Origin: Promethearchaeota archaeon | GTDB taxonomy: Archaea > Asgardarchaeota > Lokiarchaeia > Sigyniarchaeales > SOKP01 | Assembly (NCBI GenBank): GCA_019894975.1 | Contig: JAGXNO010000029.1 | Span: 1-46,931 of the forward strand | Length of the DNA: 46,931 bases | Direction of reading: 5' to 3' | Shown here: piece after piece, positions 25,213 through 33,597 of the stretch | How positions within the stretch are numbered: position 1 is the stretch's first letter | How the letters are laid out: each line of letters starts with the position of its first letter | Position numbers and translations under genes: made by a program | The notes under the pieces: model-generated | The model's input: the letters and a program-made list of their open reading frames with translations, nothing else | Told to the model about the DNA's origin: nothing | Database searches by the model: none

Positions 25213-26943
25213 TTGCCAAAAAGAATATTAAGAGTAGATATGACTAAATTGGAAGCTAAGTTTGAAGATTTACCTGCAGATTATGCTGCTTTAGGTGGTC
25301 GAGGTATGACCTCAACAATAGTTTCGAAAGAAGTTCCTGCTACCTGCAATCCATTAGGGATCCATAATAAGCTTGTTTTTGCTCCAGGATTGGTGACAGG
25401 TACTAAAGCTCCAACTTCAGGGCGTTTATCTGTTGGGGGTAAGTCCCCACTAACAGGAGGGATTAAAGAAGCTAATGCTGGAACCAATTTTGCACAGAAA
25501 CTTGCAAGAATGCGTATCGGAGCATTAATTGTTGAAGGAAAACATAAAGGAGACGATTATTATCTTTTAAAGGTTACTAACGATGGGGCTGAATTTATCG
25601 ATGCTAATAAATGGGTTGGTAAGGGACTCTATAGTACTTACAAGGAGCTTTTTAAAGAATTTGGAGATAAAGTTGGTATTAGCGCTGTTGGAATCTCAGC
25701 AGAGATATTGGGTGCGATGTCAGGAATTTGTTTCAACGATCCTGAGGGATTACCAAGTAGATATGCAGGAAGAGGAGGTCTCGGTGCTGTAATGGCATCT
25801 AAAGGGTTAAAATTTATTATACTTGATGAAACAGGTGCACCTGGTGTTGAAATAGCCAATCAAGAAGTATTTTCTCAAGGGATTAAAAAACTTGGAGATG
25901 CACTTAAAGAACATCCTGTTACACAACCTAAAGGAGGTCTTAACTCTTACGGTACTAGTGTTTTAGTAAATATCATAAATGAAGCTGGTGGACTACCTCA
26001 TAGAAATTTTTCGAGAGGTCAAGATGAAAGAGCTGAAAGAATTTCTGGTGAAGCTAAAGCCGAAGAAATCAAGAAGAGAGGTGGAGTACGGCCTCATTTC
26101 TGCAGTCCTGGTTGTGTAATACAGTGCTCTGAAGTATGGACAAAACCTGGTGGTAAAGATCCTGTTGGAGTTTTGGAATATGAATCTGTATGGGCATTAG
26201 GTGCAAATTGCGAGATTTATGACTTAGATACTATTGGTGAATTAAACAGGGCTTGCAATGATTTAGGTGTAGATACAATTGAAGCAGGTGATACTATTGC
26301 TGTAGCTATGGAAGGAGGTTTGGCTAACTTTGGGGATGGTAAAGCAGCTTTAAAACTTCTGGATGAAATTCGCAAGAAAACACCAACCGGACGAATTTTA
26401 GCTCAAGGAACCGAAATTACTGGTAAAGTACTAGGTGTGACCAGAATTCCGACTTGTAAGGGACAAGGATTTCCTGCTTATGATCCGCGTGCTATTAAAG
26501 GTATTGGAGTCACATATGCGACTACTCCGATGGGTGCTGACCATACAGCCGGATATGCGATTGCTCCGGAAATTATGGGTGTAGGTGGTAAAGTAGATCC
26601 TCGAGATCCTAAGAAAGCGGAGGTTTCCCGTAATCTACAAATAGCCACAGCAGCTCTCGATGCAACAGGGTATTGTTTATTCGTAGCATTTGCAATTTTA
26701 GATATCCCTTCAGGATTAGAAGGTATTGTTGAATCATTGAATGGTGTTTTAGGTGCAAATTTGACAGTAGCTGACGTTCCTATAATTGGTAAGCAAATTC
26801 TCGATATAGAATTAGATTTTAATAAAAGAGCCGGATTTACAGCACTTGACGATAGGCTTCCGGAGTTCCTTATGGAGGAGAAACTTCCACCTTTTGATGA
26901 AGTTTTCAATGTAACTGATGATGAATTAGATAGCGTGTTTTAA
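25213..26943 (+). CDS. Aldehyde ferredoxin oxidoreductase (tungsten/molybdopterin), AOR 2
   Basis: 576 residues from TTG 25213; GAGGTG seven bases upstream favours it over GTG 25204, and the protein then begins PKRILRVDM as AORs do. Pterin/W motifs: GGRGMTSTIV, GRLSVGGKSPLTGG, RGGLGAVMASKGLK near 195, DPRAIKGIGVTYATT near 420. Fe-S cysteines C297, C301 and C305 in FCSPGCVIQC, with C488 (GYCLF) as the likely fourth; the spacing C-x3-C-x3-C differs from the usual C-x2-C-x3-C seen in AOR 1. It catalyses an aldehyde/acid reaction with ferredoxin, substrate unknown. Two MoaD/ThiS-like genes follow directly, pointing to dedicated cofactor assembly. Confidence 0.92.
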   Translation: MPKRILRVDMTKLEAKFEDLPADYAALGGRGMTSTIVSKEVPATCNPLGIHNKLVFAPGLVTGTKAPTSGRLSVGGKSPLTGGIKEANAGTNFAQKLARMRIGALIVEGKHKGDDYYLLKVTNDGAEFIDANKWVGKGLYSTYKELFKEFGDKVGISAVGISAEILGAMSGICFNDPEGLPSRYAGRGGLGAVMASKGLKFIILDETGAPGVEIANQEVFSQGIKKLGDALKEHPVTQPKGGLNSYGTSVLVNIINEAGGLPHRNFSRGQDERAERISGEAKAEEIKKRGGVRPHFCSPGCVIQCSEVWTKPGGKDPVGVLEYESVWALGANCEIYDLDTIGELNRACNDLGVDTIEAGDTIAVAMEGGLANFGDGKAALKLLDEIRKKTPTGRILAQGTEITGKVLGVTRIPTCKGQGFPAYDPRAIKGIGVTYATTPMGADHTAGYAIAPEIMGVGGKVDPRDPKKAEVSRNLQIATAALDATGYCLFVAFAILDIPSGLEGIVESLNGVLGANLTVADVPIIGKQILDIELDFNKRAGFTALDDRLPEFLMEEKLPPFDEVFNVTDDELDSVF

Positions 26944-26963
26944 AATATAAAAATTTTATAAAT

Positions 26964-27248
26964 ATGTCGATTCGAGTAAAACTTTTCGGAGATTTAAGGA
27001 AAAAACTAGAACCAGATATTAAAGGAACCATGTCATTAAAGTTTAACATTGATGATGATGGGATCGATAGGATTTCTGATATTTTCAAAAAATATAGCAT
27101 TGAAGCACATGAAGTTATCCATATTTTTGTGAATGGCAGATACTCAGGTCTTACAAAAAAAGTAAAAAGTGGAGATATTGTATCGATATTCCCAAGAAAT
27201 ATGGCTGTATTATATAAATGGTATTTCAATAGAGAAGAAGATGAATAG
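26964..27248 (+). CDS. MoaD/ThiS-like ubiquitin-fold protein without the GG tail
   Basis: 94 residues with the beta-grasp pattern: SIRVKLFGDLRKKLEP, a central helix, HIFVNGRYSGL, and KSGDIVSIFP. In MoaD and ThiS the chain ends a few residues after SIFP with Gly-Gly, the site of activation and thiocarboxylation. Here it continues RNMAVLYKWYFNREEDE instead, so it cannot be activated in the normal way. It starts 20 bases after AOR 2 and overlaps the next MoaD gene by eight bases. A structural or carrier role beside AOR, or a partner of the second MoaD, is possible. Confidence 0.8.
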   Translation: MSIRVKLFGDLRKKLEPDIKGTMSLKFNIDDDGIDRISDIFKKYSIEAHEVIHIFVNGRYSGLTKKVKSGDIVSIFPRNMAVLYKWYFNREEDE

Positions 27249-27486
27249 TAATAATATTGAGGTTACTGTTAAATTTTTTGCGATGTTGAGAGAATACGGA
27301 CCGGCAAAAGAGACAATTACCATTCCTAAGGATAGCACCATTGAAGTATTATTTAAGAGATATCAAATTCCCAGGGAAGCATGGCAAACAATTATTATCA
27401 TCAATGGGATACCACATAAGAACCTTGAAACCGTTCTTAACAATGAAGATATTGTTTCAATTTTTCCACCAATAGGAGGGGGTTAA
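27241..27486 (+). CDS. MoaD/ThiS-family sulfur carrier (or SAMP-like) protein
   Basis: 81 residues from ATG 27241, overlapping the previous gene's stop; the frame is open further upstream but that part is only the neighbour's sequence in another frame. Beta-grasp fold: EVTVKFFAMLREYG, TIPKDSTIEVLFKRY, IIIINGIPH, NNEDIVSIFPPIGGG. The C-terminal Gly-Gly(-Gly) is intact, so it can be adenylated and carry a thiocarboxylate for molybdopterin/tungstopterin synthesis, or be conjugated to proteins as archaeal SAMPs are. Third gene of the AOR 2 operon, which argues for the cofactor role. Confidence 0.88.
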   Translation: MNSNNIEVTVKFFAMLREYGPAKETITIPKDSTIEVLFKRYQIPREAWQTIIIINGIPHKNLETVLNNEDIVSIFPPIGGG

Positions 27487-27784
27487 TCCCTCTTAAAACT
27501 AAATTTCTTTTTTTTAAATTATTTTCATTATAAAATATAACTAATTCTCATTCGAATTTGTTAGTTTAGATGAGTTCAGAAGTAATGAATTCATGAGATT
27601 GATGTATTATCATACTGTAGATCCCAAATAGTTTAAATATTCCTAATTTTACTATTTATTCATTCTAGAACCATGACCGAATAAGTGTTTTTTATACAAT
27701 ATTAGATGAAACCTAAAATAAAGATTACAATACTACTTATTAAGAACAAGAAGAAAATCACAAAGGTGTAGTGATTGTTTAATT
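27487..27784. other. 298-base gap, no gene seen
   Basis: AT-rich, stops in all frames. A run of T right after the MoaD stop (27507-27516) could end the AOR 2 transcript. A TATA-like TTTTTATACAATATT around 27688-27702 could serve the PAS kinase. I see no repeat or structured RNA. Confidence 0.3.
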
Positions 27785-30700
27785 ATGGATCCGATAGAAA
27801 AGAAACTTAAAGAATCAGAAGAGAAGTATAGAACACTTACAGAGCAATCTTTCCTAGGAATTGCGATTTTACAAGATGATATAATTCAATATGTAAATAA
27901 ACAACTTGGTTATACCGTTGGTTATACTGTAGAAGAAATCATGGCATGGGAAAAAGGAGGTTTTCTTAATTTTATATATCCTGAGGATAGAAAATTTATT
28001 GCCAAGCAAGCTAGAAAAAAACAATTGGGTGAATCAGATGTTATTGACCAATATCAATTTCGAGGGATAAGGAAAAATGGAGATATGATCTGGTTAGAAG
28101 TATTCTCAAAAACTATCACTTATAAAGGAAAACCAGCTGATTTTGTTACAATCCATGATATAACTGATAAGAAAATAGCTGAAAAAAAAATTAATGAATC
28201 TGAAGAAAAATATCGTTCTCTATTTGAAAATATGAACTTCGGGTTCGCATATCATAAGATAATTGTAAACGAAAAAAATAAGCCAATAGATTACGAATAT
28301 ATTGAGGTCAATCCTGCTTTTGAGAAACTAACAGGTTTAAATGCGAAGGATATGATTGGAAGGAAAGTAACAGAAATATTACCTGGAACTGAAAATGATC
28401 CTGCCGATTGGATCGGTAAATTTGGCAGTGTAGCACTCACAGGTGTCCCACTAATAGTTGAAGACTATTCAGAAGCTTTAGATCGATGGTATAAAGTTGC
28501 AGGATACTCTCCAGAAAAAGGATATTTTGTTGTTACTTTTACAGAGATCACTGAACAAAAAAAAGCAGAGATAAAAATTGCAGAATCTGAAGAGAAATAT
28601 CGTAGCTTATTTAATAACTCGCCATTCGCGATAATCCTTTTCACAGGTGAAGGAACTATTCTTGATTGTAATGATGCTACTGAATTCGTTACGGGTTATT
28701 CCAAACAGGATCTAATTGGTAATAATTTTAGAGATTTCAACTTTTATGTTGATATAAAAGATGCTGGAATTGAAAAAAGAGAGAGCAAGGTTAAAAATGG
28801 AAAGAAGCCAGGTGTGAGAGAGATAATGTTGTTCAAAAAAGATGGGAGTCAATTTTATGCTAGGAGCCAAATTGAACTTATTAAACTAAAGGAGGAAACT
28901 TGTATTCAAGCTATTATTCATGATATTACAGAGCAGAAAAAAGTAGAAAAACAAATTTCAGATTTAGCAAAATTCCCATCAGAAAATCCAAATCCCGTAT
29001 TACGAGTGAATAAAGAAAATATAATTTATATCAATAAAGCGGGTCGAATTTTGTTTGATCTAACCGAGGGTGATAAGAGCCCACAAGTTTTAGGAGAAAT
29101 AATAATTAATGCATTTGATGAGAATAGAACGAAAATTTGGGAGGGTGAAATTGAAGATGAATATTACTCATTTACCATAACCCCGATTATACAAGAAGGA
29201 TATGTAAACATCTATGGTCGAAATATTACAGAGAGAAAGAAATCTGAGATTGCTCTTAATTTGGAGAAGGTGTTTGTTGATGATATACTTAATTCTTCAA
29301 TGGATACGATTTTTGTATTTGATCCTGCATCTGGAAAAGCTATTAGGTGGAATAAAGTTTTTAATGATGTTACTGGGTATAGTAATGAGGAGATATCCTC
29401 TTTAAAAGCCCCATATTCATATTATTCTGAAGAAGATTTAAAACTGGCGTCAGAAGCAACTAAAAATATAATGAAGGATGGAAAGTCTATAGTTGAAATG
29501 TCTTTAATTACTAAAAATGGTCGTAAAATTTCTTATGAATATACAGGAACGGTTTTAGAAGACTCAGAGGGAAATGTGTTAATTGTTTCTGTTGGTAGAG
29601 ATCTTACTGAAAGGAAAGAAGCAGAGAAAGAAATTCAATATCAAGCTAGCTTGGTTGAAAATGTAAATGATGCCATCCTTTCACTTGATCTAGATTTTAA
29701 GATTCAAAGTTGGAATAAAGCTGCTGAAAAAATCTATGGGTGGGAAGAAAAGGAGGTTATTGATAAGTATCTTAACGAAATCGTCCCTATTGATTTCCCT
29801 AATGAAGATAATGAAAAAGTTGTAAAACAATTTTTTGAGGATGGATTTTGGAGAGGTGAAGGAATCCAATATCATAAAGATGGAACTAGATTAAATATAT
29901 TATCATCATCCACGTTTCTTACTGATGACGATGGTAAACGCACGGGTATCGTCACAATTAACCATGATAATACTGAATATAAAAAAGCAGAAGAGAAATT
30001 AAGAGAATCTGAAGCTAAATTCCGTGGAATTTTCGAAACAATTCCTGATATATTTTTTCTAATGTCTAATGACGGGACAATTTTAGATTATAAAGGAACT
30101 ATAGAGGAATTATATGTCCCCCCAGAAGAATTTCTTGGTAAAAAAATTTTTGAAGTTTTACCCAAAAGTATTTCTGAACTCAGCTTAACCATGCTAAATA
30201 AGACAATTAAAACTCATGAACCTCAAACAATAGAATACAATTTAGACATTCAAGGTGAAATCCATTTCTATGAAGCTCGACACCTTTATTTTCCTGAAGA
30301 TAGAGTTTTGGTTTTTATCCGAGACATAACTGAACGGAGGAAAGCAGAAGAAAAATTATTGATTTCGGAAAAAAAATATAGAGAAGCATTTGATCGTGCT
30401 AATTTTTATAAAGATCTCTTTAGTCATGATATAAATAATATACTTCAAGTGGTGAATTCGTCAGCAGAATTAATTGCATATCAGTTGGGTGATTCAGAAA
30501 AATCTCAAGATATAGCAAATATTGCAGAAATCATTAAAAAGCAAGTAGAGCGTGGCTCAAAACTAGTCAATAATGTTCGAACTCTTTCTAGGCTAGATGA
30601 AGAGGAAATTCCAATAAAAACAATAGATATTTCCGGTTTTTTAGAAAATTCAATTAATTTTGTAGGTAAAGCGTATGAAGAAAGAAATGTAAAGATTACA

Positions 30701-31087
30701 ATTGAAGGTTTAAAAGGTACATTCAACTTGAATGCAAATGAGCTTATCCAAGATGTTTTTGAAAATATTTTAATTAATAGCATAAAATATAATGAAAATT
30801 CCAAAATAGAAATCACAGTAAGAGTCTCAAAGCTAAAAATCGATAAAAAAAATCATTTCAAATTTGAATTCATTGATAATGGAATAGGAGTACCAGACAA
30901 CAGAAAAGAAGCTATATTCCTGAGTGGAAACAGAGAACTTAAAGGCTCTAAAGGAATGGGATTAGGTCTTTCATTAGTAAGTAAGATAATGCAAGTATTT
31001 AATGGCAAAATTTGGGTTGAAGATACGGTTAAAGGAGATTATACACAAGGGAGCAATTTCGTTCTCTTATTGCCTGGAGCAAAATAA
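27785..31087 (+). CDS. Soluble multi-PAS sensor histidine kinase
   Basis: 1100 residues, no membrane span, so it senses something in the cytosol. About seven PAS units follow one another from residue 10 to 865, each begun by the linker 'KKAExKIxESEEKYRSLF' (near 138, 265 and 745, and more diverged elsewhere) and ended by 'DITERKKAE'-type sequence. The phospho-acceptor is His881 in LFSHDINNILQVV. The ATP-binding domain has N box ENILINSIKYNENSK near 995, G1 IDNGIGVPDN near 1035 and G2 SKGMGLGLSLVSK near 1058. The HDINNIL form (Asn in place of Lys/Arg after Asn) resembles the archaeal/methanogen group. No response regulator is adjacent. It ends five bases before the convergent GNAT array. Confidence 0.92.
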   Translation: MDPIEKKLKESEEKYRTLTEQSFLGIAILQDDIIQYVNKQLGYTVGYTVEEIMAWEKGGFLNFIYPEDRKFIAKQARKKQLGESDVIDQYQFRGIRKNGDMIWLEVFSKTITYKGKPADFVTIHDITDKKIAEKKINESEEKYRSLFENMNFGFAYHKIIVNEKNKPIDYEYIEVNPAFEKLTGLNAKDMIGRKVTEILPGTENDPADWIGKFGSVALTGVPLIVEDYSEALDRWYKVAGYSPEKGYFVVTFTEITEQKKAEIKIAESEEKYRSLFNNSPFAIILFTGEGTILDCNDATEFVTGYSKQDLIGNNFRDFNFYVDIKDAGIEKRESKVKNGKKPGVREIMLFKKDGSQFYARSQIELIKLKEETCIQAIIHDITEQKKVEKQISDLAKFPSENPNPVLRVNKENIIYINKAGRILFDLTEGDKSPQVLGEIIINAFDENRTKIWEGEIEDEYYSFTITPIIQEGYVNIYGRNITERKKSEIALNLEKVFVDDILNSSMDTIFVFDPASGKAIRWNKVFNDVTGYSNEEISSLKAPYSYYSEEDLKLASEATKNIMKDGKSIVEMSLITKNGRKISYEYTGTVLEDSEGNVLIVSVGRDLTERKEAEKEIQYQASLVENVNDAILSLDLDFKIQSWNKAAEKIYGWEEKEVIDKYLNEIVPIDFPNEDNEKVVKQFFEDGFWRGEGIQYHKDGTRLNILSSSTFLTDDDGKRTGIVTINHDNTEYKKAEEKLRESEAKFRGIFETIPDIFFLMSNDGTILDYKGTIEELYVPPEEFLGKKIFEVLPKSISELSLTMLNKTIKTHEPQTIEYNLDIQGEIHFYEARHLYFPEDRVLVFIRDITERRKAEEKLLISEKKYREAFDRANFYKDLFSHDINNILQVVNSSAELIAYQLGDSEKSQDIANIAEIIKKQVERGSKLVNNVRTLSRLDEEEIPIKTIDISGFLENSINFVGKAYEERNVKITIEGLKGTFNLNANELIQDVFENILINSIKYNENSKIEITVRVSKLKIDKKNHFKFEFIDNGIGVPDNRKEAIFLSGNRELKGSKGMGLGLSLVSKIMQVFNGKIWVEDTVKGDYTQGSNFVLLLPGAK

Positions 31088-31092
31088 TATAA

Positions 31093-31686
31093 TCATTTAA
31101 CCATGGGAGATTTATTCTGTTCTAACCATTCATCTTTAAAAATGGCAAATTGATGCATATCTACATAAACTCCGTCTACAAAAAGATCCTCTCTTGCTAC
31201 GAGCTCTTTTTTAAAGCCCAGTTTTTCAGCTGCTCGAAGTGATCTTTTATTTGGATTAAAAACTCCCGCACAAATCTTATGGAAGTTCAACTCATTAAAC
31301 CCATATTTTATAAGTAGCTTCGCAGCTTCACCAACTATGCCTTTTCCCCAATATTCCGGTTCTCCAATCGTTGCTGAAACATTAGCGTTTTTATTTATCC
31401 AATTGATCCAAAAGAATCCAATACTCCCTATTGGTCGCTTGTCTTCTTTATGATAAATAGTAAAGAATATTGCCTCCCTCATTCCACGTCCTGAAGGTGG
31501 TTCAAACCATCTTTTTATTTGCTCAGGAGTAGTGGGCATAACCCAGCGGGCATAATGACGAACTCTGGGATCATTATTCCATCTACAAATTAAATTAATC
31601 CACTTAGAACTTTGAGCAATAAGATCAATTCTCTCTCCCTCAATAAACGGGAAAATTCCGTTTTCTTTTTCTTCTTTATCAGTCAA
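31093..31686 (-). CDS. GNAT acetyltransferase, RimJ/RimL type (array copy 4)
   Basis: 197 residues; transfers acetyl from acetyl-CoA to an amine, typically a protein N-terminus in this subfamily. Motifs: PFIEGERIDL near the start, RWNNDPRVRHYARWV near 38, the acetyl-CoA loop EYWGKGIVGEAAKLLI near 130, then FNELNFHKICAGVFNPNKRSLRAAEKLGFKKE shared with its neighbours. The TTG start overlaps the TGA of copy 3 (TTGA), so the two are probably translationally coupled. Last gene of a four-member tandem array; substrate unknown. Confidence 0.87.
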   Translation of the reverse strand: MTDKEEKENGIFPFIEGERIDLIAQSSKWINLICRWNNDPRVRHYARWVMPTTPEQIKRWFEPPSGRGMREAIFFTIYHKEDKRPIGSIGFFWINWINKNANVSATIGEPEYWGKGIVGEAAKLLIKYGFNELNFHKICAGVFNPNKRSLRAAEKLGFKKELVAREDLFVDGVYVDMHQFAIFKDEWLEQNKSPMVK

Positions 31687-32288
31687 TCATTATCACCTAC
31701 TATATTCTCCTTATTACGTTCCAACCACTCTTTCCTAAGAATTGAAAATCTATGATTATCGACATACATCCCATCCACATATAGATGTTCCCTTAATACC
31801 CCCTCTTTCTTAAAACCTAGTTTTTCAGCAGCTCTTAGAGACCTTTCGTTAGGGTTATATACAGATGCATGAACCTTATGTAGATTCAATTCCGTAAACG
31901 CATAATCTATCATTAATTTTGACGCTTCACCTACTATACCTTTGCCCCAATATTCAGGTTCCCCTATTTCTGCAAAAATATTAGCGTTACGATTTACCCA
32001 ATTGATATGGTTTAACCCAATATCACCAATAGGACGTTTATCAAGCTTATGATAAATTACAAATACGATAAAGTCTCTTACACCATGCTCAGGGGGACTT
32101 TCAAACCATTTTTTTACATCTTCCAACGCGATTGGAAATTCATGTCTCGCATATTGACGTACTCTAGGATCGTTATGCCACCTCGCGTATATCTCCACCC
32201 ATTTCGAAAGTTGAGCAACTAAATCTATTCTTTCTCCATGAATGAACGGAAAAACTTCATTTTCTTCTTCTTTTTCTTCTTTCAACAT
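31683..32288 (-). CDS. GNAT acetyltransferase, RimJ/RimL type (array copy 3)
   Basis: 201 residues, the closest relative of copy 4 by eye: PFIHGERIDLVAQLSKW, WHNDPRVRQYARHEFP, GDIGLNHINWVNRNA, EYWGKGIVGEASKLMI, LHKVHASVYNPNERSL, YVDGMYVDNH. These blocks cover the GNAT A and B motifs with the Q/RxxGxG/A-type pyrophosphate loop written as WGKGIVGEA. It starts 33 bases after copy 2 ends, on the same strand, and its stop overlaps the start of copy 4. Likely arose by recent duplication; the differences lie mainly in the substrate-facing N-terminal half. Confidence 0.87.
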   Translation of the reverse strand: MLKEEKEEENEVFPFIHGERIDLVAQLSKWVEIYARWHNDPRVRQYARHEFPIALEDVKKWFESPPEHGVRDFIVFVIYHKLDKRPIGDIGLNHINWVNRNANIFAEIGEPEYWGKGIVGEASKLMIDYAFTELNLHKVHASVYNPNERSLRAAEKLGFKKEGVLREHLYVDGMYVDNHRFSILRKEWLERNKENIVGDND

Positions 32289-32320
32289 CTAATACCACTT
32301 CTTTTTCATATTAAATTTAA

Positions 32321-32908
32321 TTAATTCTTATTATTCTTTCTTTTTAACCAATCTTCCTTTAATAAGCAAAAGGTCTTATTATCAAGATATTTACCATCAA
32401 CATACATTTCTTCTCTTTCAATTCCCTCTAAAACAAACCCAAGTTTTTCAGCAACTGACCATGAACCGATGTTCTCAATAGCAACGCCCCCATGTAGTTT
32501 ATTCAGATTTAATTCATTGAAGGCATAATCAATCAATAATTTTGTAGCCTCTGTAGCGACATTTTTGCCCCAATAATCCTTTTCCCCGATCCAAATATAT
32601 GCATTTGCCCATCCATTTACCCAATCTATCCATCCTAATCCTATCCTTCCGATAGGTTTTTTATCTTTTTTATGCCATATTTCAAAAGAGATATGTTCCT
32701 TAAATTTTTCTCCTCCTGACTCAAATCGCTTCTTTTGTTCATCAAGAGTTCGAGGAATTACATTTCTGGCATACCTTCTCACAATGGGATCATTCTTCCA
32801 TTTAGCGTATAATTCTGCGTGTTTGGAGTTCGGTGCACAAAGTTCCAAATTCTCTCCTTGAATAAATGGAAAGTGGTTAGTTTGTCCTTCATTATTAATG
32901 TCTTGCAT
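32321..32908 (-). CDS. GNAT acetyltransferase, RimJ/RimL type (array copy 2)
   Basis: 195 residues. Same plan as its neighbours, with PFIQGENLELCAPNSKHAEL, WKNDPIVRRYARNVIPR, RIGLGWIDWVNGWAN, DYWGKNVATEATKLLI and YVDGKYLDNKTF. The acetyl-CoA loop is WGKNVATEA: a Gly found in copies 1, 3 and 4 (WGKG) is Asn here, which could change activity. Separated from copy 1 by eight bases, so cotranscription is near certain. Substrate unknown; N-terminal or small-molecule amines are possible. Confidence 0.86.
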   Translation of the reverse strand: MQDINNEGQTNHFPFIQGENLELCAPNSKHAELYAKWKNDPIVRRYARNVIPRTLDEQKKRFESGGEKFKEHISFEIWHKKDKKPIGRIGLGWIDWVNGWANAYIWIGEKDYWGKNVATEATKLLIDYAFNELNLNKLHGGVAIENIGSWSVAEKLGFVLEGIEREEMYVDGKYLDNKTFCLLKEDWLKRKNNKN

Positions 32909-32916
32909 TCAAGTCA

Positions 32917-33489
32917 TTACTCCTCACTTTTTATAGCTTGCCATTCCTTTCTAAGAATTGAATATTTTAAAGCATCTACATGCTCCCCATCAATATAGAT
33001 CTCTTTTTTTAGCGTTAATTCATGCTTAAAATCATTCTTTTCAACTACCCTTACTGAGGACTGATTCGGTGCGAAAATACCTGCATTTATTTTGTGTAAG
33101 TTTAATTCATTAAATCCATATTCTACTACTAGCCTTGCGGCTTCTGTAGCGTGGCCTTTCCCCCAATAATCTTTTTCACCGATTAAGTAAAATAGAAAGG
33201 CACTTCTATCAAACCATCGAATTCGAATAAGTCCGGTATATCCAATAGGTTTTTCATCATCTCTATGCCATATTTCAAAGAAAATTTCAGAAGATACTCT
33301 TTCTTGCTTAGGTTCAAACATTTTTTTTACTTCTTCAACGTTTTGAGGGAATTCATACCGGGCATACTTTCTGATTTGAGGGGAATTCATCCATTTAGTA
33401 TATAAATTAATATGCTCTGTGTTAGGGGGACATAGATTAATAATGGTTCCCTCTAAGAATGGAACACCTTTCGTTTTAGTCTCTACCAT
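32917..33489 (-). CDS. GNAT acetyltransferase, RimJ/RimL type (array copy 1)
   Basis: 190 residues, first gene of the array. Blocks: PFLEGTIINLCPPNTEH, WMNSPQIRKYARYEFPQ, GYTGLIRIRWFDRSAFLF, DYWGKGHATEAARLVVEYG, LHKINAGIFAPNQSSV, YIDGEHVDALKYSILRKEW. The most divergent copy: the NDP-RVR motif of the others is NSPQIRKYAR. A promoter is expected in the 108 bases above its ATG (33490-33597). Array order suggests that copy 1 or 2 is older and that 3 and 4 arose later. Confidence 0.86.
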   Translation of the reverse strand: MVETKTKGVPFLEGTIINLCPPNTEHINLYTKWMNSPQIRKYARYEFPQNVEEVKKMFEPKQERVSSEIFFEIWHRDDEKPIGYTGLIRIRWFDRSAFLFYLIGEKDYWGKGHATEAARLVVEYGFNELNLHKINAGIFAPNQSSVRVVEKNDFKHELTLKKEIYIDGEHVDALKYSILRKEWQAIKSEE

Positions 33490-33597
33490 GTTAAATTTTC
33501 TTTTCTCTTTCTATCAGTAATCTATTTAATATCCTGTCTCTTAAATCTTTGCTGGTTTATATAATATATTTTTAGAGAAAAAAGATACTACCTAAAA

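Noticed and set aside
27169..27240. Longer N-terminus for the second MoaD gene
   Set aside because: These bases code the end of the first MoaD in another frame; ATG 27241 gives the family's normal length.
27180..27248. Frameshift as the cause of the missing Gly-Gly in the first MoaD
   Set aside because: Neither alternative frame gives a Gly-Gly end after SIFP, so the altered tail looks genuine.
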